Assembly: GCA_964501905.1 (NCBI GenBank)
Contig: CAZCTW010000010.1
Coordinates: 1-64,000 of the forward strand
Reading direction: 5' to 3'
DNA length: 64,000 bases
Origin: B69-G16 sp964501905
Lineage (GTDB): Archaea; Thermoproteota; Thermoprotei; Thermofilales; B69-G16
In this document: one piece after another, positions 31,199-40,181 of the stretch
Layout: the number at the start of each line of letters is the position of its first letter
Position numbering within the stretch: position 1 is the stretch's first letter
Translations under genes and position numbers: made by a program
The notes under the pieces: model-generated
Seen by the model: only the letters and a program-made list of their open reading frames with translations
Told to the model about the DNA's origin: nothing
Database searches by the model: none

Positions 31199-33022
31199 TT
31201 GTTTGGATGGAATGGGCGATTACTTAGAGTTAATCTTTCCAAAAGGAAAATAATTATCCAAGAATACGAAGAAAGCTTCGCTTTAGACTACGTGGGCGGG
31301 AGAGGTTTTGCAGCTAAAATTCTATGGGACGAAGTACCTGCGGGCGTGGACCCTCTATCCCCTCAAAATAAGCTAATTTTTGCAGCTGGTCCCTTGACTG
31401 GAATACCGGGGCCCAGCACGGGGAAGCTAGTGGTAGCCGCTAAGAGCCCATTGACCGGTGGTTACGGCGATGGCAACTTAGGCTCATTAGCTGCGGTGCA
31501 CTTGAGGAAAGCAGGTTATGATGCGTTGGTGGTTGAGGGGGCTTCTAAGAAACCGATCTATCTATACATTGAGGATAAGGAAGTTGAAGTGCTAAGCGCT
31601 GAGGATCTCTGGGGGCTAGATACTTTCACTGTCGAGAGAAAGTTGAGAAAAACTCACGGAGAAAACCTAGGCGTACTGTGCATAGGACCTGCCGGAGAAA
31701 ACCTAGTTAGGTATGCAACGGTGATTTCTCAAGAAGGTAGGAGCGGGGGGCGGCCGGGCATGGGCGCCGTAATGGGCTCTAAAAAACTCAAAGCAGTGGT
31801 TATTAAGGGGACCGGGGATGTGCCGCTAGCGAATCCGGCTGGGTATAGGCGGTTAGCCGCTGAAGCTTATCGAGCTATAAAGGATAAGCCTGGGTATGGA
31901 TTCTGGAGGAGACAAGGTACAATGGCTGCTCTTCAATGGGCTCAGGAGAGCAGCGTGCTCCCAACTTATAACTTTAGAGAAGGAGTATTCGAGAAAGCCT
32001 CGAATATAGACGGGTATGCCATGGAGAAGGTAAAGGTTGGACAGCGAGGCTGTCCTCTGTGCAACGCTACCTGCGGCAATTTAATCAACGACATTGAGGG
32101 TGAAATCGCTGAATTAGATTACGAAAACGTAGCTCTTTTAGGGTCTAACATAGGGTTAGGTGACTTGAAGAAAGTAGCTATGTTGAATAGACTCGCTGAT
32201 ATGTACGGAGTGGACACTATAAGCGCAGGGAGCGTTATAGCTTTCACCATGGAGGCTAGTGAAAAAGGCTTGGTTAAGGAGAAGATAGAGTGGGGGGATT
32301 TCGAAGCGGCTAAGAGTCTTCTGGAGGATATAGTCTTTAGAAGAGGGTTGGGCGACCTGCTAGCTGAAGGAGTGAAAAGGGTTTCCCAGAAGTTGAAAGG
32401 GGAAGACTTTGCTATGCACGTTAAAGGATTGGAGATTACGGGATATGACTGCCATGCAGCGCCGGGTATGGCTTTAGCTTATGGAACTTCGCCTATAGGA
32501 GCTCATCACAAAGACGCCTGGATTATATCCTGGGAGATAAAAACTGAAAGGATGGGTTATACTAAAGGGAAAGTGTCTAAGCTCATCGAGTTCCAGAGAA
32601 TTAGAGGAGGGATGTTCGAGGTATTAACCTCGTGTAGGTTGCCTTGGGTAGAGGTAGGATTCGAGTTGGACTGGTATCCTAAACTGTTTAAGGCTGTTAC
32701 CGGCCTCGATGTAACTTTGGACCACTTCTTCGAAGTAGCCGATAGAGTTTATAATTTAATAAGAGCCTATTGGATTAGAGAAAAAGGCGGAAATTGGAAC
32801 AGGCTTATGGATTATCCCCCGAAGAGATGGTTTAAAGAACCTCTTACTAAGGGGCCTTTAGCGGGTGCAAAACTAAACTTAGACAAGTATGACATTATGT
32901 TATCGTGGTATTATGAGGCTAGGGGATGGGATGGGAAAGGAATCCCTAGAAAGGAGACTTTGGCTAAACTTAAACTCGATTACGTAATTCCTGAGTTAGA
33001 GAAATACGTTAGATTGTCTTGA
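31199..33022 (+). CDS. Aldehyde:ferredoxin oxidoreductase family enzyme
   Basis: A protein of about 607 residues with the AOR N-terminal domain (GWNGRLLRVNLS, GGRGFAAKILW, GPLTGIPGPSTGK) that binds a tungstopterin, and the [4Fe-4S] ligands C287-PL-C290-NAT-C294 and C481 (numbered from a TTG at 31193). Such enzymes oxidise aldehydes to acids with ferredoxin as acceptor. The substrate range cannot be told. The ribosome-binding AAGGTGG is better spaced for the TTG at 31199 than for that at 31193. Reduced ferredoxin made here could feed the hydrogenase at the left end of the window, an inference. Confidence 0.93.
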   Translation: MFGWNGRLLRVNLSKRKIIIQEYEESFALDYVGGRGFAAKILWDEVPAGVDPLSPQNKLIFAAGPLTGIPGPSTGKLVVAAKSPLTGGYGDGNLGSLAAVHLRKAGYDALVVEGASKKPIYLYIEDKEVEVLSAEDLWGLDTFTVERKLRKTHGENLGVLCIGPAGENLVRYATVISQEGRSGGRPGMGAVMGSKKLKAVVIKGTGDVPLANPAGYRRLAAEAYRAIKDKPGYGFWRRQGTMAALQWAQESSVLPTYNFREGVFEKASNIDGYAMEKVKVGQRGCPLCNATCGNLINDIEGEIAELDYENVALLGSNIGLGDLKKVAMLNRLADMYGVDTISAGSVIAFTMEASEKGLVKEKIEWGDFEAAKSLLEDIVFRRGLGDLLAEGVKRVSQKLKGEDFAMHVKGLEITGYDCHAAPGMALAYGTSPIGAHHKDAWIISWEIKTERMGYTKGKVSKLIEFQRIRGGMFEVLTSCRLPWVEVGFELDWYPKLFKAVTGLDVTLDHFFEVADRVYNLIRAYWIREKGGNWNRLMDYPPKRWFKEPLTKGPLAGAKLNLDKYDIMLSWYYEARGWDGKGIPRKETLAKLKLDYVIPELEKYVRLS

Positions 33023-33101
33023 GTCGGTGTTCTTTCTCTAGGAATAGCCTTAAATACATCTTAAACCACACTTATTTTCGAGCATAACGCTTGGTGTTTG
33101 C

Positions 33102-33503
33102 ATGCAACGACGCTACCCGAGAGGGATAAAGGGATTCGCTGTATTTTACGTCAATAAGGACGTCCAAGTAGTTAAGATAGACTTTTTGATAGCTAATATT
33201 ACGCTCGCCGAATATAAGCCCCGAAATTACATGAGAGAATACCGGAACGCTTTCGACGAGATGACCTACCATCTCGGAGAGGAGTTCTCCGAATTCTTTT
33301 ACGAAGACGCCGTCTGCTACGTTAAATCTAAGCTCGTGGCGTGCAGGTTTTTCTACTCCCCAGAGAACGACAGAGTCGTATACGTTATGTTCGCTACCCT
33401 ATACCCCGGCATAATTAGAATTTTATCGAAGAGATTGGAGAAGCTAGGGTGGAAGAAGAAGCTTTTAATAGAATTTACGAGCATAAAGCAGAGAATGAAG
33501 TAG
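33102..33503 (+). CDS. Hypothetical protein
   Basis: This 133-residue soluble protein is not recognised. It is alpha-beta in appearance, with a beta-rich N-terminus (GFAVFYVNKDVQVVKIDFLI), an acidic aromatic middle (GEEFSEFFYEDAVCYVKS) and a basic C-terminal helix. ATG start; a TTAAATA element lies about 50 bases upstream. It stands alone between the aldehyde oxidoreductase and the convergent proline dehydrogenase-like operon. Codon use looks like its neighbours. Confidence 0.6.
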   Translation: MQRRYPRGIKGFAVFYVNKDVQVVKIDFLIANITLAEYKPRNYMREYRNAFDEMTYHLGEEFSEFFYEDAVCYVKSKLVACRFFYSPENDRVVYVMFATLYPGIIRILSKRLEKLGWKKKLLIEFTSIKQRMK

Positions 33504-33572
33504 CAATTTACATTTTAACATCTCCCCATTAATTAAAGGACAAAAATAAATTTCCGAAACAGTTTTACCGAA

Positions 33573-34704
33573 CTATCCTATGACCGCCTTCTCAAATATA
33601 AGCTCTCCCTTCTCGAATCTCTCTAGTCGGAGTGTGTCGATAGATATTGAAGGTTTTCCATAAACTATTAACTCCGCAATTAGCTTCCCCACTATAGGAC
33701 CCATCATAAAACCATGTCCACTATACCCAGCGGCTATGTAGAAACCTTCAAGTTTTTCCGTCTCTCCTAGAATCGGGTGATGGTCTTTCGTCATGACGTA
33801 GTATCCCGCCCATTGTCTTAAAATATTCACATTTTTCAGTACAGGCATAACTTTAACTAGATTCTTAGCGAATACTTCGAGAAAATCCAACCTAGCTTTT
33901 AGCGGCTGATTAGGTGGTTCAGGCATATCGATCCTCCCTATAATCCCCCTTCTATCAGTTTGAGTAAAATAGAGTTTGCCTCTGATGACCATAGGCTTAA
34001 TAAACTCTCGGAAAGATTCAGTTACCATTATGTGATGCCTATAGTTTTCAACCGGTATATCTACTCCGACCATTTTCCCTATATCCCTAGCCCCAGCTCC
34101 GGCGGCGTCTACTATTTTTTCCGTCTCTATTTCCCCCCTAGGCGTGATAACTTTTCTAATCTTACCCTTCTCGACAACTATGTCCTTGACCTCCGTAAAC
34201 ATGTAATATTCGACGCCGAGCCTCTTCCCGGCTTCATAGTAGGCGTAAATTGTTTTGAAGAGAGAAGCCTTACCGTCTTTATGACAAAAGGCGGCTATGA
34301 AAGCGTCTGGGTTTAGCTGTGGAACTATCTCCAATGCCTCCTCTACGCTTATAATCCTACTCGGTACCCCGTACCTATTTTGTATCTTAACATTCCTTAA
34401 ACATGGAGAGCCCCTCTTCATCTCTTATCAGCCAAAGATAGCCCGTCTGCCTATATCCTACATCGTAACCTAGTTCTTCGCTGAGCCTCTCCCAAAGTTT
34501 TACGCTTTCCTTCATGAGTACTATATGTTCCTTGGTCGTAAATTGTTGCCTAATTCCAGTCCCGCACTTGCCGGTAGAACCGCTGCCTAGATAGCTCTTC
34601 TCCACGACTACTACGTCTTCCATGCCTAACTTGGCTAGGTTATAGGCTATGGATAAACCGCTAATTCCTCCACCTATAACTACTACGTTAGCCCTCTTCT
34701 TCAT
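33573..34704 (-). pseudogene. pdhB-like FAD oxidoreductase (proline dehydrogenase beta type), frameshifted
   Basis: Two overlapping frames together give one DAO/SoxB-type flavoenzyme. The N-terminal part (from ATG 34704) has the FAD-binding VVVIGGGISGLSIAYNLA and ends in FKEC-stop; the C-terminal part carries VDAAGAGARDIG and the late IAAGYSGHGFMMGP motif. One extra base near 34390-34400 explains the break. Gene order pdhA-F-X-B matches the dye-linked L-proline dehydrogenase operon of Thermococcales, where this subunit holds the proline site. Sarcosine or glycine oxidase activity is an alternative. Confidence 0.75.
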
Positions 34705-34962
34705 CTTCTTCGCCCGCGGCAAAAACTCCTATCGGTAAAGGCGTTATGGGGGGACGTTCAGAAGGATATTCTATTTCATCTATTTTCTTTTTAAGTTCTT
34801 TAGCTAGAATTTTCATAATCAAGGGGACACAGACTCTACCCCTGCAAGGACCCATTCCAAAGTTAAGCTTTCTTTTAAAGATTCCATGTCTGTATACCCT
34901 TCTCTAATAGCTTTAATCACATCTTCATAAGTAATATCCTCGCAACGGCAGACCACTTTCAT
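34688..34962 (-). pseudogene. pdhX-like BFD [2Fe-2S] protein, frameshifted
   Basis: A small BFD-like iron-sulphur protein of about 91 residues if repaired: VCRCEDITYEDVIKAIREGY, then after a one-base loss in an A run near 34871 the characteristic FGMGPCRGRVC, then an acidic tail. As written, the frame runs into a stop before the second cysteine pair is read correctly. It starts one base after the pdhF stop and overlaps the start of pdhB, as in the Thermococcales pdhAFXB operon, whose delta subunit it would be. Confidence 0.7.
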
Positions 34963-35451
34963 TTAAATCACCTTAAAAGCTCTCACATCCATAACCTTAT
35001 CCTCGTCAACTTCCAAGGTTACCGCATAGGTGTAATTCTTACCCTTAACGATTTTGACTACATTGCCTTTCCCGATCGGCGCGCCTAACCTATCTAATAA
35101 CACCACTTCATCACCTTTATCTGGGACCGGGAGAAGCTCGTAGGGCACGGTAACTCTGCCTTTACCATCGCTGGAGGATAAGTCAACTAGAAATATCGCT
35201 AATCCGGGACAGGCTAGCAGGCAGGATCCACAACCCTTACATTTATCAAAATCTACGATCGGTATCAAGTTTATTTCTTGTTTAGTTATAGCGTTTACCG
35301 GACATGCCGCCACACAGGCATCACACGGTATCTCTTGAACACACTCCACTACGACGACCGGTCCTTTCTTCATTCTCTCCCTAGACGGAGCAAGATTTAA
35401 TTTGTAAAGTTCCTCGACTTTTATCACTCCCGTAGAAAACATATCATCCAT
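34963..35451 (-). CDS. pdhF-like ferredoxin subunit
   Basis: This intact 162-residue protein has two [4Fe-4S] motifs, CDACVAACP (about residues 38-46) and CKGCGSCLLACP (about 69-80), and a C-terminal beta domain of about 70 residues. It corresponds to the gamma subunit of the dye-linked L-proline dehydrogenase complex, passing electrons between the flavoproteins. It is the only gene of the four-gene cluster without a frameshift. Its ATG overlaps the end of the repaired pdhA reading as ATGGATGA. Confidence 0.85.
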   Translation of the reverse strand: MDDMFSTGVIKVEELYKLNLAPSRERMKKGPVVVVECVQEIPCDACVAACPVNAITKQEINLIPIVDFDKCKGCGSCLLACPGLAIFLVDLSSSDGKGRVTVPYELLPVPDKGDEVVLLDRLGAPIGKGNVVKIVKGKNYTYAVTLEVDEDKVMDVRAFKVI

Positions 35452-36877
35452 TTATCAACACCTTTTCTAATCCTCTCCTAACCTTTTCAAAAACCGGCCC
35501 CTTTCTTATCTCCCATAGTTTCTTAATAATTTCTCTCTTTCCTCTAACGCTACACTATTCTCACCTACCACGTTTATGGCAGCCGAAATGCCGGCTATTC
35601 CTCCCTCAAGCATTGCAGTCGACGCCTCTTCTATCCCCGAGACATCGCCCGCCACAAAAACGCCCTTAAGAGAAGTTTCTTGGTATCTTGTACGTTTCGG
35701 AACTAGTCCTCCAAGCTCCGGCACGTAGGCCATTTCGCAACCGGCCTGAACTAATAGTTGAGAGTAGGGGGTTAAGCCCACGGCTAGGCATATCAGGTCT
35801 ACCTCAAAATATTTCTCGGTTTCCGGTATTTCGTTGAAGTTTTCATCAAGAGCTATTATAGTAGCACCTTCAACTCTTTCTGTTCCATGGGCGCTTTTAA
35901 TAGTATGAGAGACGTAAATAGGGACTCCAAGCCTTCTGAGCTTAGCGGCGTGAACGAGGTATCCGCCTATTCTCGGCATAGCCTCTACAATAGCCGCTAC
36001 TTCTACGCCGGCTTGGATTAGCTGATAAGAGACTATTAAACCGACGTTTCCAGCCCCCACTATTAACGCTTTCTCGCTGGGCTTAACTCCGTAGACGTTC
36101 ATAAGGGTTTGAGCGGCTCCGGCGCACATAACCCCTGGGAGGTCGTTGTTCTCAAAGATTAAGAATTTTTCAGAAGCTCCCGTGGCCACTACTATTTGTT
36201 TTGCCTTTATCTTAAGGAGCCGCTTCTCCTTGGCGTCGTAGGCGCCTGCTAGCTTATCCTCATATATCCCGAAAACAGTGGTATTTGCTAAAAATTCTAT
36301 ATTTTCTCTTATTACTTAAAATTTTAATTAATTTTTTAGCTATTTCAAAACCCCTAACCCCTGAGTATAAGTCTTTAGACCCGAAGAATTTATGAGTTTG
36401 TTTTATCAATTGCCCTCCGATCATCGGGTTTTCGTCTATGAGAGTCACCTTCGCTCCATACTTGCTGGCGTAGAGAGCCGCGTAGAGCCCCGCTGGTCCC
36501 CCTCCTACAACTAGCACATCAGTATTTAGACTAAGAGACTGCCCCGCTTTAAAGGATGCTATAGCCGGCGGCATGGCTAGGCATTCTTGGCGGCGTACAT
36601 TCTTCACATATTTGACAGGTATAATACAGGTTCTTGTATTAGGTACTCCGTCTACTTCCATTAAACAGGAAGAACACTTACCTATCATACAGAAGGCTCC
36701 GCGCGGCCGCTTCAACACCTTGCTTCTGGAAAAAACTCTCACTCCAGTTGCGTAAAGAGCGGCCAACACGCTTTCGTTTTCGTAGCCTTCTATTGGTTTG
36801 CCGTCGAAGTAGAAGATCCTCTTATTACCGCGTTTAAATCTTAGGATTGGATGGTTTTTTATCCTAAAGTCCGACAA
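35444..36877 (-). pseudogene. pdhA-like FAD/NAD oxidoreductase (SoxA/HcnA-B type), two frameshifts
   Basis: The N-terminal frame (36877-36260) has a [2Fe-2S] domain (CMIGKCSSC) and the FAD-binding VLVVGGGPAGLYAALYA; the next frame has VVATGASEKF, VGAGNVGLIVSYQL and the late VFVAGDVSGIEEAS. One shift lies near 36295-36315 and a second near 35525, where an extra A would restore IIKKLWEIRKGPVF and a stop overlapping pdhF. Repaired length is about 477 residues. It would be the NADH or electron-acceptor flavoprotein of a proline dehydrogenase-like complex. Confidence 0.75.
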
Positions 36878-37015
36878 ACGGCCCTCCCTACGGAGAAAAT
36901 ACCTACTAATCCTTTATTCTCACTCCTAATCTCTTATTTATCTGTTATCTTTTACCATTAAACAGAGAATTCCTAAAATTATATAATAGTATGTAGGGCT
37001 ATAGATAATATAAAA

Positions 37016-37025
37016 TTTATATATG
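37016..37025 (+). promoter_or_regulatory. TATA box of the phosphate uptake operon
   Basis: TTTATATATG is centred about 26 bases before the ATG at 37046, so the PhoU-like mRNA is expected to be leaderless. The region from 36940 to here is very AT-rich and also separates the divergent pdhA-like gene. No phosphate-responsive element is recognised. Confidence 0.55.
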
Positions 37026-37045
37026 GCGTTGGCTATATATTCTTT

Positions 37046-37723
37046 ATGGAGTTTTTTAGAAAGATAATATCCAAAATATGGTCTTCTCCTGAGGAAAAAA
37101 TAGCGAATCTTGCAATAAATCATGCAAATCTTTGTTTTAAAGCGGTAGACGCTTTTACGAGGGCCGTAAAGGAGTATTGTAATGGAGATAGAAAGCTGGC
37201 AGAGAAGTATCTGATGGAAGTATACTCATGTGAGGAAGAGGCTGACAGTGTTAGGCGGAAGATAATAGAAGAGCTGGCAAAGGGAGCTTTACCTCCCCTG
37301 AATAGAGAGGATTTCGTCAGGTTAGCGGAGAGGATGGATTTGATAGCTGACTGGGCTAAAGAGGCGGCGAGGCTTCTTTCCGTAATTCCCTGTGAAAAAT
37401 TGCGTCAGGAGCTTGCCGGCGAGTGTTTAGAATTAGTTGATTTAATGTATGAGAGCACTGAGAAGCTTTACAATGCTGTCTCGGCTATGATGACTGATTT
37501 TCAGAAGAGCCTGCAACTGGTTCACGAAATAGAGGTTATAGAGGAGAAAGGCGACGATCTCTATATCAAGTGCTTTAGCAGGTTAGAAAGAGCGGAAAGC
37601 GGGTGTATTGGAGTACCCGGAATGCTAATAAGTAAGCTCGTAGAATCCTTCGAAAACACTCTTGATGCTTGTGAAGAAGTAGGGGATTTAATAAAGATAA
37701 TAGTCGTTAGGGCTCTAAGGTGA
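37046..37723 (+). CDS. PhoU-like DUF47 protein
   Basis: This 225-residue all-helical protein matches the DUF47/TIGR00153 family: an amphipathic first helix with NHANLC, then repeated EEEADSVRRKI and ERMDLIADWAKEA segments near residues 60-115 that place acidic metal ligands as in PhoU. Such proteins are encoded next to PiT transporters and are thought to regulate them. The gene ends five bases before the PiT gene, so the two are one operon. Confidence 0.92.
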   Translation: MEFFRKIISKIWSSPEEKIANLAINHANLCFKAVDAFTRAVKEYCNGDRKLAEKYLMEVYSCEEEADSVRRKIIEELAKGALPPLNREDFVRLAERMDLIADWAKEAARLLSVIPCEKLRQELAGECLELVDLMYESTEKLYNAVSAMMTDFQKSLQLVHEIEVIEEKGDDLYIKCFSRLERAESGCIGVPGMLISKLVESFENTLDACEEVGDLIKIIVVRALR

Positions 37724-37727
37724 GCCT

Positions 37728-38678
37728 ATGGAATTCTTGCTCTTAATGAGCTTCGTCCTAGCATTTTACGTAGCTTGGTCCGTGGGAGCGAACGACGAGA
37801 CTATGGCCGTCTTAGCCGGTAGTGGGTTTACGAGCATATTGGCGGCGTGTATTATTGGAGCTATCATGGATTTCTTAGGGGCTGTGTTATTAGGTTATAA
37901 AGTCGAGGAAACTATGGGAGAAAAACTACTAGCCTATAAAATCGATTTGGTAGACACGCTGATAATAGTGGCCGCCGTAGCAACTTGGCTCGTGCTTGCC
38001 TCTTATAGAGGATGGCCTGTCTCAACTACCCACTCTGCGGTCGGTGCTGCCATAGGGTTAGGAATATATAAGTGGGGTATAAGCGGGGTGAGGTGGGAGT
38101 CGCTGCTTAACGTCGTAGCAGGTTGGGTTATATCCCCTATAATGGGCTTCATAGGAGCCTATGTAACATGTAAAATCTTTGACTTCTTCTTAGCTAAAGG
38201 CATTAAGGGGTTAAGGAAGAGCCTGAGAGTCGCCAGGATAGCTTCTCTAACTCTATTGGCGTGGGCATCCTATACTTCCTTCTTCAGGGGGGCGAACGAT
38301 ATAGCAAACGCGACAGCATTCCTCAGCGCCGTCTACGAGAACCCTTTAATGGTTAGACTGATAAGCGGCTTCGGCATGGCTCTAGGGCTCGTGATGCTAG
38401 GAAGGAGAGTCGTAAAGTCCGTTGGCGTCGAACTGGTTGAGCTAACTCCGGTTATGGGATTGGCGATACAGATATCGGTTGCGTTGACAGTCTCTATCGG
38501 AACGCTCATGGGCTTACCCCTCTCGGGAACCCATATACTTGTCATGGCCGTCGCTGGAATAGGCGTAGCCAAGAGGATATGGATAAACATTAAAGGATTG
38601 AAGGAAATATTAGCTACTTGGATTGTAACGTTTCCAGGCGCGGCGGTCTTAGCGGTTCTTTTCGCTCTACTAGTATAG
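37728..38678 (+). CDS. PiT-family inorganic phosphate transporter
   Basis: This 316-residue protein has about ten helices and both copies of the PiT signature: SVGANDETMA (about residues 18-27) and RGANDIANAT (about 186-195). PiT proteins take up phosphate with H+ or Na+, a cheap route compared with the Pst ABC system. The GANDxxxA repeats mark the two inverted halves. The preceding PhoU-like gene is the expected partner. Confidence 0.94.
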   Translation: MEFLLLMSFVLAFYVAWSVGANDETMAVLAGSGFTSILAACIIGAIMDFLGAVLLGYKVEETMGEKLLAYKIDLVDTLIIVAAVATWLVLASYRGWPVSTTHSAVGAAIGLGIYKWGISGVRWESLLNVVAGWVISPIMGFIGAYVTCKIFDFFLAKGIKGLRKSLRVARIASLTLLAWASYTSFFRGANDIANATAFLSAVYENPLMVRLISGFGMALGLVMLGRRVVKSVGVELVELTPVMGLAIQISVALTVSIGTLMGLPLSGTHILVMAVAGIGVAKRIWINIKGLKEILATWIVTFPGAAVLAVLFALLV

Positions 38679-38704
38679 ATTTTTAACACTAAGCACTATT
38701 TTAA

Positions 38705-39604
38705 ATGATGATTGTAAGTTTGGTCAGGTGTAAGAGCCACTACGACTGTGTCTACAAAAGCTTGGAACAGATCATAAATGAGATAGCGGTCATAAAGACT
38801 AAAAACTTCCTTATAAAGCCAAATTTCGTATCGGTGAGAAACAGATACGCGACTACTCACGTGGATGCTATTAAAGCGTTCATAGATTTTGTTTACGATA
38901 ATATCGGTTCCAGGAAGATCATCGTAGCTGAAGCTCCAGCGGGGGGTAGTCTTGAAGAGGCTCTAGATAATTTCGGCTATAAAATTCTCAAAGAGTATGG
39001 GGTTGACTTTATAGATTTAAATGAAGATGATTGCTTCGAGTACCGCGTATATGATAAATACCTTAGACGCGAAGTCGAAGTCAGAATAGCAAAAACCGTA
39101 TTGAAATATAAAGATTCGATAGTATCTATCTGTAGACCGAAAACACACGATACTGTCGTTGTAACTCTTTCTCTGAAAAATATTGCAGTAGGGATTATAA
39201 AACGAGAGGATAAATGGAAGATACATCAGGGTTATGGAGCTATAAACGCTACGATAGCTCGACTCGCCTTGGACTTCCCGCCTAGATTGGCTATAATAGA
39301 TGGCCACATTGGCATGGAGGGAGATGGTCCGGTCTATGGTATGCCTAAAAAGTGGGGGGTTGGCGTGGCGGGCTTAAACGGCTTCTACGTAGACGTCTTA
39401 ACAACTTGGATGATGGGGTTCGACCCTAAAAATGTCGGGTATCTCTACGTATTGTCTAAAATGACGAGACATAGCTTAGACGTTAAATCGATAAAAGTTG
39501 TTGGAGCAGAACCCGAGGATGTGAAAACTAGCTTTAAACCACACCGAACTTTTAGAGAACAACTCAAATGGAAAAATGAGATAGATTTAACTAAAGTTCT
39601 ATAA
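38705..39604 (+). CDS. DUF362 domain protein
   Basis: This 299-residue protein matches DUF362: IKPNFVSV near residues 38-45, VAEAPAGGS, SICRPKTHDTVVVTLSLKN and IIDGHIGMEGDGPVYG in order. Family members often carry ferredoxin motifs; none is present here, so this is the short form. The function is unknown, though links to metal or cofactor transfer have been proposed for relatives. The end overlaps the convergent phosphodiesterase gene by 14 bases. Confidence 0.88.
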   Translation: MMIVSLVRCKSHYDCVYKSLEQIINEIAVIKTKNFLIKPNFVSVRNRYATTHVDAIKAFIDFVYDNIGSRKIIVAEAPAGGSLEEALDNFGYKILKEYGVDFIDLNEDDCFEYRVYDKYLRREVEVRIAKTVLKYKDSIVSICRPKTHDTVVVTLSLKNIAVGIIKREDKWKIHQGYGAINATIARLALDFPPRLAIIDGHIGMEGDGPVYGMPKKWGVGVAGLNGFYVDVLTTWMMGFDPKNVGYLYVLSKMTRHSLDVKSIKVVGAEPEDVKTSFKPHRTFREQLKWKNEIDLTKVL

Positions 39605-40106
39605 CTTCAACTTCTAGGGTCTCTAGGTCCAGAATAGCTAGGGTGGCTTTTCCAGATAAGCCTCCAAACACTTCACCAGGATTTAGCAGTAGGGTTTTCC
39701 CTAGCTTCTCTACTACAACTTCGTGTATATGCCCGAAAATTACTATGTCATAGTAGCCGTCTTTGGCTATAGCGCGGGCAAATCTCTTCGTTTCTTCCAT
39801 TCCTCCCATGCCGTGGAAAACCATTATCTTTTTACCGTCTAACTCTAGCTCGAGAGGTTGAGATTTTAAGTTGAAGCCTAGTGATGACGCTGTTTTTAGG
39901 AGGAGGAATACTTCGCCGTCGTTGTTGCCGAAAACTCCATAGAATTTGGCCTTTAGCTTGGAAAATCTCTTTAGTGTAAACGGAGCGATTATATCTCCCG
40001 CGTGTACTATTGCGTCTATTTTCTTTCTCTTGAGGATTTCGATGGCTTTTTCCACGTTATTGAGATTATCATGAGTATCCGATAACACGCCCACGAGCAC
40101 TTCCAT
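39591..40106 (-). CDS. YfcE/MJ0936-type metallophosphoesterase
   Basis: This protein of about 171 residues has the calcineurin-type metal motifs in order: GVLSDTHDN (D-x-H), VHAGDI (GD), FGNNDG (GN-D), FHGMGG and FGHIHE (GHxH). It is the small phosphodiesterase type of MJ0936 and YfcE, acting on phosphodiesters or cyclic nucleotides. The frame extends to 40208, but GGTG directly before the ATG at 40106 and the start of similarity there set the start. It is divergent from the glycerate kinase gene. Confidence 0.9.
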   Translation of the reverse strand: MEVLVGVLSDTHDNLNNVEKAIEILKRKKIDAIVHAGDIIAPFTLKRFSKLKAKFYGVFGNNDGEVFLLLKTASSLGFNLKSQPLELELDGKKIMVFHGMGGMEETKRFARAIAKDGYYDIVIFGHIHEVVVEKLGKTLLLNPGEVFGGLSGKATLAILDLETLEVEVIEL

Positions 40107-40181
40107 CACCGCCCAGTTAATAGAAATATACTTCAACAAGGTTAAATAATGTAAGGTTAATGGTGTAAAAACGGTGTTAGG

